Source of the DNA: Deltaproteobacteria bacterium
GTDB taxonomy: Bacteria > Desulfobacterota > Desulfarculia > Desulfarculales > Desulfarculaceae
Direction of reading: 5' to 3'
NCBI GenBank assembly: GCA_020444205.1
Contig: JAHLLJ010000010.1
Span: 1 to 56,441 of the forward strand
DNA length: 56,441 nt
Shown here: piece by piece, positions 47,067 through 55,825 of the stretch
How the letters are laid out: each line of letters begins with the position of its first letter
Numbering within the stretch: position 1 is the stretch's first letter
Notes under the pieces: model-generated
The model's input: only the letters and a program-made list of their open reading frames with translations
What the model was told of the DNA's origin: nothing
Databases searched by the model: none
Made by a program: the position numbers and the translations under genes

Positions 47067-49004
47067 TCAGGCCGCGTTGATCTTGTGGTAGAGCTCGGCG
47101 GTCCGGCTTCTGATTTTTTGTAGGAGGGGATTTTTTTGCATGCTGGCTACGGCCCTGCCGATGCGCTCACTCCCGTACTTCTGGAAGAAAACTTTGGATC
47201 CGGTCTGCATTAAGGCGACGCGCTGGTCATTCGAGTAGCTTTTTGACTTGGCGTGATACACGTAGGTGTGGCTGGCCACAACCATTTGAACCCCGCAATC
47301 CGTTGCCTTAAAGCAATAATCATCTTCCACCCCATACCCGCCCGGGAAATCGCTCTCATTGAATAAGCCCACGCGGTCCATGGTTTGGCGGGTGATCCCG
47401 ATGCAAAATCCGTGAACCAAAGGGACCATGGGCAGCAAGTCAAGGGTGGCCCATTGCTCGCAATAGCGGTTCAAATCCTCGGGGCCCAGGCCATTCGGAA
47501 GCGGGTTGATGGCGGTTTGATCCTTGGAGGCGGCGATTTGAGTTATGGACTGGTTGCTGGCGGCATTGGAAAGCGGGCCCACTATTCCCGCGCCGGGAGT
47601 GGTGAACACGGCGTCGGCCATTTTTTCGGCCCAGCCGTCGGTGACCATGGTGTCGCTGTTTAAAAGGATGGCCAAATCGCCGCTGGAGGCGCGCAGGCCC
47701 TGATTGGCCGCAAAGGTGAAACCCAGGGCGCGCTCGTTGCGCCGCAGGGACGCCCATTGCCTGTCCCGGGCAAATTGCTCCAGATAATCCGCCGTGTCCC
47801 GGTCCGAGCCGTCGTCTATCAAAATCAGCTTTTGGTTGTCCCCGGTTCTATTGCTTTGCACCGACTCCAGGCACAGCCTGACGTCGTCCAGGGCGTTGTG
47901 CACGCAAACTATTATGTCGATAGCCCGGTCTTTCTGGGCCCGGATTCTGGCTTCCCTGTGCTGGCCGAAACTGGGGCCCCGGTTGGGATCGATATGCCCA
48001 TGGGCAAGCGCGTCCACCAGTTTTTGGGCTGGGCCCTTGCCGTGGTCATGCACCATCAAGGCAAAATTCGGGTGGTTGAGCACCGGAGTTTCGCCTCCGG
48101 TGATGCGGTGCCACTCCAGGCCCAACTCAGCCGCGCAGTAGTTGAAGCTGAGCTGGTCGCGCTTGGAGTTGCGCTCCATTTCCGTCCACCACAGATCCAA
48201 GAACCGGCGAGTCGCCTCATGGCGCAGGTCGAACATCATCACATTGGTTTCCGACAGATTATTGTGCGTGAAACCAGCTCGTTTATAGCTTTTAACTTGT
48301 TTTCTAATAATGGCGAGGCTGTCGTTCCTGAATTTAGAGCATATTTGGGCTTCCTCATAAACGGTTTGCCTGCATGGGTGGGGATTGCTCGCCATCACTT
48401 TTCCGGAAGCAATAAAATCCTCGATCAAGGGAGACAAATCCCCCAATAACATGATGTTGGAATCCACCCACACGGCGAGGTCGTAGTCTTTTAACAGCAG
48501 GTGGGGATGGGTTTTGACAAAACGCGCCGCGCGCACCGGGTCGGCATTGAAGTATGCAATGGGACGGACCTGATAAACCCCGGTATCAGCCACCGGCCTA
48601 TCGCTGAACAGCACATAGTCCAGATTTGGATTCAGCTCTTCCGGGAGCTTGATGGAGTCGTAATTATTGGTGATGGCTACATATACGGCAATTTTCAAAG
48701 GCCCTGAGGCGCGTCGCCGGTTGTAGGCGGCGATGCTCTCCCGGTATTGGGACAGCCCGGCCAAGCGCGAACGCACGCTTTGCTCGATTTTGGTCTCGCC
48801 GTGCTTATGGTCGAAAAGAGTATCATCCTCTTGTAGCAGGCTTTGCTTATCTTTTCCCAAGTCCTCCAAGCGAGGCTTTAGGCTGGAGCGTAATTTTTTA
48901 GGAATTAAATCGTTTATGCCCGGAGGGACTAAGCCGCAATAAATTTTGACTAAAATTTCCGAGATTCGATTGAGTATTGCCTTCATGTTCACGCTTACCG
49001 TCAC
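47067..49004 (-). CDS. two-domain glycosyltransferase (DUF616-like plus GT2)
   Basis: A 645-residue protein. The N-terminal half (about 100-320) resembles the DUF616/TOD1 type of glycosyltransferase: KIAVYVAITNNYDSIKLPE, LDYVLFSDRP, a DLAVWVDSNIMLLGDL acidic motif and LSETNVMMFDL. The C-terminal half (about 357-600) is a GT2-family domain: IDIIVCVHNALDDVRLCLES, LILIDDGSD, LLNSDTMVTDGW with the metal-binding acidic motif, and GGYGVEDDYCFKA. It probably adds sugars to a cell-surface glycan. The first codons offer several GTG/ATG starts (49004, 48992, 48986) and none has a decisive ribosome-binding site. Confidence 0.82.
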   Translation of the reverse strand: MTVSVNMKAILNRISEILVKIYCGLVPPGINDLIPKKLRSSLKPRLEDLGKDKQSLLQEDDTLFDHKHGETKIEQSVRSRLAGLSQYRESIAAYNRRRASGPLKIAVYVAITNNYDSIKLPEELNPNLDYVLFSDRPVADTGVYQVRPIAYFNADPVRAARFVKTHPHLLLKDYDLAVWVDSNIMLLGDLSPLIEDFIASGKVMASNPHPCRQTVYEEAQICSKFRNDSLAIIRKQVKSYKRAGFTHNNLSETNVMMFDLRHEATRRFLDLWWTEMERNSKRDQLSFNYCAAELGLEWHRITGGETPVLNHPNFALMVHDHGKGPAQKLVDALAHGHIDPNRGPSFGQHREARIRAQKDRAIDIIVCVHNALDDVRLCLESVQSNRTGDNQKLILIDDGSDRDTADYLEQFARDRQWASLRRNERALGFTFAANQGLRASSGDLAILLNSDTMVTDGWAEKMADAVFTTPGAGIVGPLSNAASNQSITQIAASKDQTAINPLPNGLGPEDLNRYCEQWATLDLLPMVPLVHGFCIGITRQTMDRVGLFNESDFPGGYGVEDDYCFKATDCGVQMVVASHTYVYHAKSKSYSNDQRVALMQTGSKVFFQKYGSERIGRAVASMQKNPLLQKIRSRTAELYHKINAA

Positions 49005-49163
49005 CTAAAAAATCAGACGTTACCAAATAATGATTATCAAGGTGGGCAGCATCTCGACAATGTATTTATTACCTTCGAAAAAAACTGAGCACAACGACTT
49101 AGCGACTTCAAGCCTGGATCGGTTCGCCGCCAGCCTCGTCTGAGAGTCCCTAATGACCTAAAA

Positions 49164-50507
49164 ATGTATAATGCATATATGTTTGATAGGACGTGTCAAA
49201 CTCCCCCAATCTCCGGACCTGCCGATGGCTTGCCGTCACCTTCGGCAAGTTCTTCGCCAAACATCGCCAACAGTACAATTATCGCCAAAGGCTGGGCCCG
49301 CAACTCCATTAACGCGGTCATCTTCCGGCACAACTCCCTGGTTACTCACGGGCGACGGCAATACGCCGCCTTTTACGGCCGCCGGGGGCGGGTAATCCTG
49401 GCCAAGCGCAAGCTGGGCAGCGGCTATTGGGAGGTGGCCAAAACCCCCTACAAGGGCCGGGTGCGCGACGCGCATAACTCCATCAGCATCATGGTGGACG
49501 GGAACGGCTATTTGCACATGGCCTGGAACCAACACGACTCGCCTTTGAATTACTGCCGGAGCAAGGCGCCTCACTCACTGGAACTGGGGCCCCCAACCGC
49601 CATGACCGGCATCAAGGAGCGCCGAGTCACCTATCCCGAGTTTCACCGCCTACCGGACGGCGACCTGATTTTCACCTTTCGCGATGGTTCGTCAGGCAAG
49701 GGAAACCTGATGATGAACCGCTACGACAGCAAAGCCGGAACCTGGACCCAGCTCCAGGACGACTTGGTGGACGGTCAAAGGCAACGAAGCGCCTATCATC
49801 AAATCGCCATCGACCGGCGGGGCGTGATTCACCTGTCCTGGGTGTGGCGGGAGACTGCGGACGTGGCCACCAATCACGACCTTTGTTACGCCAAATCCCC
49901 TGATGGCGGTCGTACCTGGCTGCGCTCGGACGGCAGCCCATACCAATTGCCCATAACCGCGGCCTCGGCCGAATACGCCTGGCGCATTCCCCCAAACAGC
50001 TCCCTGATAAACCAGACCTCCATGGCCGTGGACAGCAGCGGCGCCCCCTGCATCGCCACTTACTGGGCCCCGGAGGGAAGTGGGGTCCCGCAGTATTTCG
50101 TGGTCTTTCGCCAAGGCGGGTCCTGGCGGGCCCACCAGGTGTCCCGGCGCACCACGCCTTTTGAGCTGGGCGGTCAGGGCACCCTAAGAATTCCCATTTC
50201 CCGCCCCCTAATATTGCTGGCGGAACGGGAGGGCCGAACCCGGGTCTATCTGGTGTTCAGGGACGTGGAGCGCGGTGACCGGGTGTCCCTGGCCGTGTGC
50301 GAGGATCTGCATAACCCAGGCTGGCGCTGCCAAGACCTTACCTCGGAGCCGGTGGGTGCCTGGGAACCCACCTTTGACAGCGAACTTTGGCGGCAAAAGC
50401 AGGTGCTGCACCTGCTGGTACAAAGGGTTGGGCAAAGAAGCTGGGAACGGCTGCAACGCCTGACCCCTCAGCCGGTAAGCGTTCTACAGTGGCAGCCCCC
50501 TATCTAA
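49164..50507 (+). CDS. BNR-4 beta-propeller protein, possible polysaccharide lyase
   Basis: 447 residues of the BNR-4 repeat group, which includes ulvan-lyase-like propellers. Typical segments are GWARNSINAVIFRHNSLVTH, QYAAFYGRRGRVILAKR, then DAHNSISIMVDGNGYLHMAWNQHDSPL and several later blades with D-x-x-G-x-x-H patterns (IDRRGVIHLSWVWR, VDSSGAPCIATYW). The His and Tyr/Arg residues in the first blades are candidates for catalysis. No signal peptide is visible at this start, and no good ribosome-binding site decides it, so secretion is uncertain. The context among glycan-building genes suggests a polysaccharide-active enzyme, but a plain binding protein is possible. Confidence 0.72.
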   Translation: MYNAYMFDRTCQTPPISGPADGLPSPSASSSPNIANSTIIAKGWARNSINAVIFRHNSLVTHGRRQYAAFYGRRGRVILAKRKLGSGYWEVAKTPYKGRVRDAHNSISIMVDGNGYLHMAWNQHDSPLNYCRSKAPHSLELGPPTAMTGIKERRVTYPEFHRLPDGDLIFTFRDGSSGKGNLMMNRYDSKAGTWTQLQDDLVDGQRQRSAYHQIAIDRRGVIHLSWVWRETADVATNHDLCYAKSPDGGRTWLRSDGSPYQLPITAASAEYAWRIPPNSSLINQTSMAVDSSGAPCIATYWAPEGSGVPQYFVVFRQGGSWRAHQVSRRTTPFELGGQGTLRIPISRPLILLAEREGRTRVYLVFRDVERGDRVSLAVCEDLHNPGWRCQDLTSEPVGAWEPTFDSELWRQKQVLHLLVQRVGQRSWERLQRLTPQPVSVLQWQPPI

Positions 50508-50520
50508 TTCCATTGCCGGT

Positions 50521-51639
50521 TCAGGTCAAAAAGTTTTTCACCTGCTCGATGATGAACCCCACCTGCTCATCGGAAAGAGCACCGTGCATGGGCAAGGAGA
50601 GGATCTGCTCGCACAACTTTTCGGTGACCGGCAGGGGGGCGTTGGTCAGGCCCTGGTAAAGGCTATGCATATGGTTGGGCGGGTAGTTCACCGCGGTCTC
50701 TATATCCTGGCCGCGCAGATGCTCTATCAGCCCGGCCCGGCGGCCCTCCAAAACTCTGAGGGTATAGAGGAAGGGCACCGCCTGATCGTAGTCCATGGGC
50801 AACAGGGCCAGGCCGGGCACCCCGGCCAAGGCCTGGTCGTAGCGCTTGGCAATGGCCTGGCGGCGGGCGAAAAAGCCTGGGGCCTTTTTTATCTGCTCCA
50901 GGCCCACCAGGGCATTGAGGTTGCTCATGTGATAGCGCCAGCCCTGGCACACCACGTCATAGGCCGAGCGGCTGGGCGGGCCGCCCTGGGTGGCCTGCGG
51001 CCGTTGCATGCCCAAACCGCGCATCAGGCCCGCCCGCCGGGCGCTTTCCGCGTCCGGGCAGACCAAGGCCCCGCCCTCGCCGCAGGTGATGTTTTTGAGC
51101 GAGTCAAAGCTGAAACAGACCATGTCGCCCTGGGACCCCACCTTTTTGCCGCCGTATGAGCTGCCAAAGGCGTGGGCCGCGTCTTCCACCACCCGAAGAC
51201 CCCTCTCTTTGGCCCAGGCGTAGAGCCCGGCCAGGTCGCCGGGGTTGCCCGCGTAGTGCACCACCATCACCGCCTTGGTGCGCGGGGTGATGCGCCTGTC
51301 CGCGTCGTCCAGGTCCAGCAGCAGGTCGTTCTCGCGCACCTCGCAGGGCACCGGCTTGGCGCCCACCGCGGTTATGGCCTGAAAGCTGGCCACAAAGGTA
51401 AGCGAGGGCACCAGCACCTCGTCGCCGGGCTGCAGATCCAGGCAGGCCAGGGCCAGTTGCAGGGCAGCGGTGCCGGAGTTGACGCAAACCACCGGCCTCT
51501 CGCCAGTGCCCAAGAAATCAGCCAAGGCCTTTTCCAGCTCCACCACGTTGGCCGAGTGGCCGAAGTAGGCCATCTCCAGGCCGCGCTTCAGGGCGTCCAG
51601 CTCCTCTGCTCCAGTGACCGGCTGCGATACGCGGATCAT
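50521..51639 (-). CDS. DegT/DnrJ/EryC1-family sugar aminotransferase
   Basis: A 372-residue PLP enzyme starting at the ATG at 51639; the frame is open 12 codons further. The PLP-binding Asp is in VVEDAAHAFGSSY and the Schiff-base lysine is present (SFDSLKNITCGEGG, Lys182 from this start), unlike the ColD-like protein at 38941. It should transfer an amino group from glutamate to a keto sugar nucleotide. It is a fair candidate for the missing aminotransferase of the PglF/PglD/PglC-like pathway at the left end of the window. It may equally serve another amino sugar. It converges on the propeller gene with a 13-bp gap. Confidence 0.87.
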   Translation of the reverse strand: MIRVSQPVTGAEELDALKRGLEMAYFGHSANVVELEKALADFLGTGERPVVCVNSGTAALQLALACLDLQPGDEVLVPSLTFVASFQAITAVGAKPVPCEVRENDLLLDLDDADRRITPRTKAVMVVHYAGNPGDLAGLYAWAKERGLRVVEDAAHAFGSSYGGKKVGSQGDMVCFSFDSLKNITCGEGGALVCPDAESARRAGLMRGLGMQRPQATQGGPPSRSAYDVVCQGWRYHMSNLNALVGLEQIKKAPGFFARRQAIAKRYDQALAGVPGLALLPMDYDQAVPFLYTLRVLEGRRAGLIEHLRGQDIETAVNYPPNHMHSLYQGLTNAPLPVTEKLCEQILSLPMHGALSDEQVGFIIEQVKNFLT

Positions 51640-51850
51640 GCTTGATTCTCTCTCCCGCCAAGGTGATTGCATCAAGATACCCCGCTGGAGGTGAGGCTAC
51701 AAGGGCCTCGGCCAGGACCCTGGCCGATGGGCTAAAGGCGAATAGGGGTTTGTTGGGTAAAGGGCTCCCCTGCCCGAAACCCAACAATTCAATGAGACGC
51801 GGCCCGACAGCCCTCCAATCCACAACCCGTCCCGCTTGGGGGAAAACGAA

Positions 51851-52440
51851 GATCACCACGTCGCATCTCTTCCGAGATGCTCCTCGTGATGACGTCTATT
51901 ACTGGATTGGGGAGCGGCGCACAAAACCGGCACAGCCACGCGCCGCAGGGCAAGGCGGCAGGCAAGGACGAGCCCGTCATGACAAGGGGGCGGCTCCAGC
52001 TTCGAGCAGAGATCGCTTCGTTGCGGCTGGAAGCCGCGCCTCGCGACGACAAGGAGCTTCTAAGCGGGTTCGCCAGGCGGTGCTAGACAAGGTATCCGGC
52101 AAGGACGAGCCCATCATGCCTTTGGGAGGGTGCCAGATTCAAACAGAGATTGCTTCGTTGCTACGCTCCTCGCAACGACAAAAAAGTTGGCGGCACAGCC
52201 AGGCACCGCAGGGCAAGGCGGCGGCGAGCGCAGACCGCAGGCGTATTCTTATACACGCCGAGGTCTAAGCGATGCGGCCAACGCCGCATAGCGCCGCCTG
52301 GCGAACCCGCGCGGCCTAACCAGGCGGTGCTAGGCAAGGCGTCGGGCAAGCGAGGCCCGCAGGCGTATATGCCAATACGCCGAGGAGGCGAGCGCCGCCC
52401 GCAACGAAGCATAGCGCCGTCTGGCGAAGCCGCACCACCA
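51851..52440. repeat. island of dispersed intergenic repeats
   Basis: A mosaic of short repeats with no gene. 52004-52052 (from gagcagagatcgcttcg) matches 56171-56219 with two differences in 49 bases. 51851-51894 is the reverse complement of 56000-56042 with few changes. Inside the island ggcaaggacgagccc-tcatg recurs (about 51961 and 52099), caggcggtgctag-caagg recurs (52074 and 52322), and caggcgtat-...acgccgagg recurs (about 52229 and 52361). Segments like cagagattgcttcgttgc belong to a style of dispersed repeat seen in many bacterial genomes. The open frames in this stretch are not real genes. Confidence 0.75.
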
Positions 52441-52442
52441 AT

Positions 52443-52476
52443 AAAAAGGCGGCGGCCCCCCTATGGAACCGCCGCC
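52443..52476 (-). terminator. intrinsic terminator of the rhodanese gene
   Basis: On the minus strand GGCGGCGG pairs with CCGCCGCC across a 13-base loop, followed by TTTTTAT. It lies about 25 bases after the stop codon of the rhodanese gene. This is a textbook Rho-independent terminator. Confidence 0.85.
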
Positions 52477-52498
52477 GCGAGGGTATGTGAAAAGCCGC

Positions 52499-53869
52499 TT
52501 ACTTATAGCAGCAGAACACCTTGCTTTGCAGAATGGTGACCTTGTCGTTCAAGAAGCGCGAATTGAAGCCGCCGTTGCGCAGGATGTTGTAGCCCATTTC
52601 CGCCCGCAGGCCGGTGCGGCAGTGGGTGACGATCTCCTTATCCTTGGGCAGCTCGCTCAGACGGCCGCTAAGCTCGTCCACCGGGATGTTCTTGGCTCCG
52701 GGCAGCATGCCCGAGGCGGCCTCGGCGCGGGTGCGCACGTCCAGGATCAGCACGCCCTTGGGCTGATTGCGCACGATGTTCATGAACTCGTCGCCGGTGA
52801 TCTCTCCGGGGTGAGGACGGGGCAGGTAGAATATCTTGGTGCTGACCAGGTCCTTTTGGATGGGGCCCTTGTCCTTGACCCAGCCTTTGTAGCCTCCCTG
52901 GAGGATGGTCACGTTTTGGTATCCCCAGGAGCCTATCTGCTTGGCGATGTCCCCCAGCCCGGCCAAATCGGTGCCGTCGGAGTACAGGACTATGTAAGCC
53001 TTGCGGTCCAGGGGGAACTGCTCGCGCTGGGAGAGAATCTTATCCTTGGCGATGGCCACCGCGCCCTGCACGTGGCCCTTCTTGGCGGCCTCGACCCCAC
53101 GGGCGTCGATGACCACGATGTATCCCAATCGCTTGTTTACGAAATCAGAGGTGGTGAGAACCGGATTACCGGCCTTTTTCCAGGCGGGGATGCCGGCGTG
53201 GAAGACCTTTACGTTGGTGTAACCCTTCTTTTCCGCCAACCTGGCGGCCATGGGCGAGAGCACTCATCTAAATCCCTGGCAATAAAAAACCACCAGTTGG
53301 CTCTTGTCCTTGGGAAGCTTGCCCATCATGTCGGGCATCTTGGGGAAGGGGATGTTGATGGAAGTGGGGATGTTGCCCTCGTTGAAGCGGATGGGCGGGC
53401 GCGAGTCCACCAGGGTGTACTTGCCCTTCTCAGGACCCTGGGCCACCAGGGCGGCCAGCTCCTTCACGTCCATGAGCTGCTTCTCGGGCACCTTGATCAC
53501 CGGCTTGGCCACGATATCGGTGGCCACCAGGTCCGAGCCCACTTTCTTGTAGGTGACCTGCACCGGGATGGGCTTTTTAAGGGCCTTGATGCCCGGGACG
53601 TTGGACACCGTGGTCTGGGGGGTGAACTTGACGATGATGTTCTTGCCCGGAGCCACCATCACCGAAATGGACTTGGCCTTGTTGGAGCGGCTCTGGAAGT
53701 CGCCGGCCACTACGTTTTCCATGTCCTTTATCTCGGCGTGGCACTTCAGGCACTTTTTGTTGGCCATCACCTCGGCCCAGGCCGGTCCGCCCAGGGCAAA
53801 GGAGGCGGTCACCCCGGCGGCCAACATTACGGCCAACCAGGATGCGCGCCTTAAGGCTTTTGCAATCAT
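52499..53869 (-). CDS. exported triple-rhodanese protein, candidate selenoprotein (in-frame TGA)
   Basis: Read through one TGA (53264-53266) this is a 456-residue protein. A signal peptide ends at PAWA (about residue 32). CLKCH (40-44) is a c-type heme-binding motif. Rhodanese domain 1 covers about 135-240, and its active-site loop reads FYCQGFR-TGA-VLSPMAA. C197 and the TGA codon (202) stand as C-x4-U where multi-rhodanese relatives, as I recall them, have C-x4-C. Domain 2 (about 255-345) has no catalytic Cys (YSDGTD). Domain 3 (about 355-450) has HCRTGLRAE. The frame, codon style and fold are continuous across the TGA, and a terminator follows the full gene. Either TGA encodes selenocysteine or the gene is split by a nonsense mutation. 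It should act in periplasmic sulfur or selenium chemistry. A divergent sigma-54 activator probably controls it. Confidence 0.75.
53233..53247 (-). other. candidate bacterial SECIS hairpin
   Basis: In the mRNA, CCGCC pairs with GGCGG around the 5-base loop AGGUU. The loop begins 21 bases after the TGA and has G in its second position, and the stem is all G-C. The E. coli fdhF SECIS also shows an AGGUCU loop on a short stem, and known bacterial SECIS loops lie about 16-37 bases after UGA. The match is suggestive; short GC hairpins are common in GC-rich genes. Confidence 0.45.
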
Positions 53870-53990
53870 GGGATACCTCCGTGGTTGATATTGCTAACAC
53901 GCCGGTGCGGCTGCCAACTCCGTCCCGGCCTGTAAATTACGGCTTAACGCCTGCTCACTGTTCAGGAGACAAAGCTGTATACGCAGATAG

Positions 53991-54007
53991 AGCAACTCCC
54001 ATGCCAT
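53991..54007 (-). promoter_or_regulatory. sigma-54 promoter for the rhodanese gene
   Basis: The minus strand reads ATGGCATGGGAGTTGCT, matching the -24/-12 consensus TGGCAC-N5-TTGCT with GG and GC exactly 10 bases apart. The predicted start of transcription is about 110 bases before the rhodanese start codon. A sigma-54 activator gene lies divergently, which supports the call. Confidence 0.7.
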
Positions 54008-54074
54008 TATCATGTTTATCTTTTATTTGACTAATTTTCAGTTGATTAGGCCTATATGGCACACCCAATTCCAT

Positions 54075-54099
54075 CTGAACAAAGGAACTTTGTGTTCAG
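54075..54099. other. inverted repeat in the divergent sigma-54 region
   Basis: ctgaacaaag and ctttgtgttcag form a hairpin or dyad with one unpaired pair of bases, followed on the plus strand by six T. It lies 70 bases upstream of the minus-strand sigma-54 promoter and about 200 bases upstream of the plus-strand one, a suitable place for an activator-binding site. An intrinsic terminator is the alternative reading. Confidence 0.35.
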
Positions 54100-54286
54100 T
54101 TTTTTAATACGTGTTAATATTGAATAGCTTCGTTGAACGCCTAGTACGCCGGTAGAAAAGCTTTCTATTGCAACGTGTCTATCGAAGCTCAAAGCGATTT
54201 TGTCTTTTAATTGCCGGGGATATATATCAGTGGCCCGAACGGGACGATTATAGGCGCCAGGTAGAAGAATAGGTGGGAGCGCGCAA

Positions 54287-54303
54287 TTGGCAGGTGTTTT
54301 GCT
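54287..54303 (+). promoter_or_regulatory. candidate sigma-54 promoter for the activator gene
   Basis: The plus strand reads TTGGCAGGTGTTTTGCT: TGGCA, then TTGCT with GG and GC at the exact 10-base spacing; one position (C to G after TGGCA) differs from consensus. It lies about 160 bases before the activator start codon, suggesting autoregulation. Confidence 0.5.
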
Positions 54304-54409
54304 TTTATCAGGGTCAGGCGGGGACAACCTGTCAGGCCCTATGATGGGCCCATACAGTTAACATATTGTTTATTGTGGATTATTAGCATAACCGGCATCG
54401 AGGAACCAT

Positions 54410-54434
54410 GTTAACGGTTAATTGTAACCTTAAC
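54410..54434. promoter_or_regulatory. imperfect palindrome before the activator gene
   Basis: gttaacggtta and taaccttaac surround attg, differing by one extra base in one arm. It lies 30 bases before the activator start codon, downstream of its presumed transcription start. It may be an operator or an RNA hairpin in the leader. Confidence 0.35.
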
Positions 54435-54463
54435 AGTTATTAATTAACACCGGGCGGCTTACT

Positions 54464-55825
54464 ATGGATTTGACCCCTTATTGGAAAACGGTGATGGACA
54501 CCATGCAGGACGGCCTGCTGGTGGTGGACGACTTCGGCTCCATCGTGGCCCTGAACCCGGCGGCCGAGGACCTCACCGGATACACCCAAGATGAGCTGGT
54601 GGGCCGAAACTGCAAGGTGCTCAATTGCACCGGGTGCAGCATCGTGGGCCAGGGACCGGGGGCCAAATGGTGTCAGCTTTTCGTGGACGGCGCGGTAAGG
54701 GCCAAGCGCTGCACCATCACCAACAAAGACGGCAAGCAGGTGGACGTCATCAAGCGGGCCTCGGTGCTAAAAGATGAAAACGGCGAGGCCCTGGGCGCGG
54801 TGGAAACGCTTATCGACATCAGCGAGCTGGCCAAAAAAGAGCAGGAAATCACCGACCTGCGCCGCACCCTGCGGGGCCAGGAAGATGGCCGCTACGGCAT
54901 ATTGGGGCGTAGCGAGGCCATGCAGCGCCTGTTCGACCTCATCGAGAACGTGGCCTCCAGCGAGGCCCCGGTCTTGATCCACGGCGAAAGCGGCACCGGC
55001 AAGGAACTGGTGGCCCGGGCCATACACCAGCTTGGCCCCCGCTGTGACGAGCCTTTCATCAAGGTGAACTGCGCCGCGCTCAACGAGAGCCTTTTGGAAA
55101 GCGAGCTGTTCGGCCACGTGCGCGGGGCCTTTACCGGGGCCGAGCGCACCAGAGTGGGGCGCTTTGAGGCGGCCCACGGTGGGGACATCTTCCTGGACGA
55201 GATCGGCGACGTGCCCCTGGCCACCCAGGTAAAGCTGTTGCGGGTTTTGGAAAACCGGGAGATTGAGCGGGTGGGTGATCACCAGCCCATCGAGGTGGAC
55301 GTACGCATCATCACCGCCACCAACCAGGACCTGGAAAGCCTCATCGCCAAGGGCGAGTTCCGCGAGGACCTTTTTTACCGCATCAATGTGGTGCCTTTGA
55401 ACGTCCCCCCCTTGCGCCGCCGCCTGGAAGACGTTCCCCTGATCGCCAACCACGGCATCCAGCGCATCGCCCTGAAAAGCGGCAAGCCCATCACCGGGGT
55501 CACCCCTGGAGCCATGGAGCGCCTGCTGGCCTATCCCTGGCCGGGCAATGTGCGCGAGCTTATCAACGCGGTGGAGTACGCCTTTGTCCTCTGCCCCGGC
55601 GGGCTCATCGCGGCCGAGCACCTGCCCCCAAAGATCGCCGGGGGCCAGGCCGCCCCGGCCCACCGCCGGGGAAGGCCCTCCCTGGACCGCCAACACCTGG
55701 TGGAGGTGCTCAGGCAGTGCGGGGGCAACCAGTCCCAGGCCGCCAGGGTCTTGGGGGTTAGCCGGGTCACGGTGTGGAAGCGCATCAAGGATTACGGGAT
55801 CAATCTGCGCACTGACATCGTTTAA
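54464..55825 (+). CDS. sigma-54 dependent activator with Cys-rich PAS domain
   Basis: 453 residues. An N-terminal PAS domain (about 5-120) carries cysteines C50, C55, C58, C70 and C83 in CKVLNCTGCS ... KWCQLF, which could bind a metal or Fe-S centre or sense thiol chemistry. The AAA+ domain (about 147-380) has Walker A GESGTGKE (174-181), the sigma-54-contacting GAFTGA loop (221-226), Walker B DIFLDEIG (241-248) and the sensor RRRLEDVP region. A Fis-type helix-turn-helix closes the protein (NQSQAARVLGVSRVTVWKRI). It opens sigma-54 promoters, most likely that of the divergent rhodanese gene. The ribosome-binding site is weak. Confidence 0.93.
   Translation: MDLTPYWKTVMDTMQDGLLVVDDFGSIVALNPAAEDLTGYTQDELVGRNCKVLNCTGCSIVGQGPGAKWCQLFVDGAVRAKRCTITNKDGKQVDVIKRASVLKDENGEALGAVETLIDISELAKKEQEITDLRRTLRGQEDGRYGILGRSEAMQRLFDLIENVASSEAPVLIHGESGTGKELVARAIHQLGPRCDEPFIKVNCAALNESLLESELFGHVRGAFTGAERTRVGRFEAAHGGDIFLDEIGDVPLATQVKLLRVLENREIERVGDHQPIEVDVRIITATNQDLESLIAKGEFREDLFYRINVVPLNVPPLRRRLEDVPLIANHGIQRIALKSGKPITGVTPGAMERLLAYPWPGNVRELINAVEYAFVLCPGGLIAAEHLPPKIAGGQAAPAHRRGRPSLDRQHLVEVLRQCGGNQSQAARVLGVSRVTVWKRIKDYGINLRTDIV

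Noticed and set aside
51642-52539. Several open frames of 70-208 codons between the aminotransferase and rhodanese genes
   Set aside because: The DNA is a mosaic of dispersed repeats; the frames consist of low-complexity Arg/Ala/Gly sequence.
52463-53854. 463-codon plus-strand frame across the rhodanese gene
   Set aside because: It is antisense to the rhodanese domains. Its existence shows only that the region is GC-rich, and it has no ribosome-binding site or domain. It does mean that an unbroken frame on one strand is not by itself proof of coding.
54767-55696. 309-codon open frame on the minus strand
   Set aside because: It mirrors the sigma-54 activator, whose Walker, GAFTGA and Fis motifs are unmistakable; the antisense frame arises from GC-rich codons.
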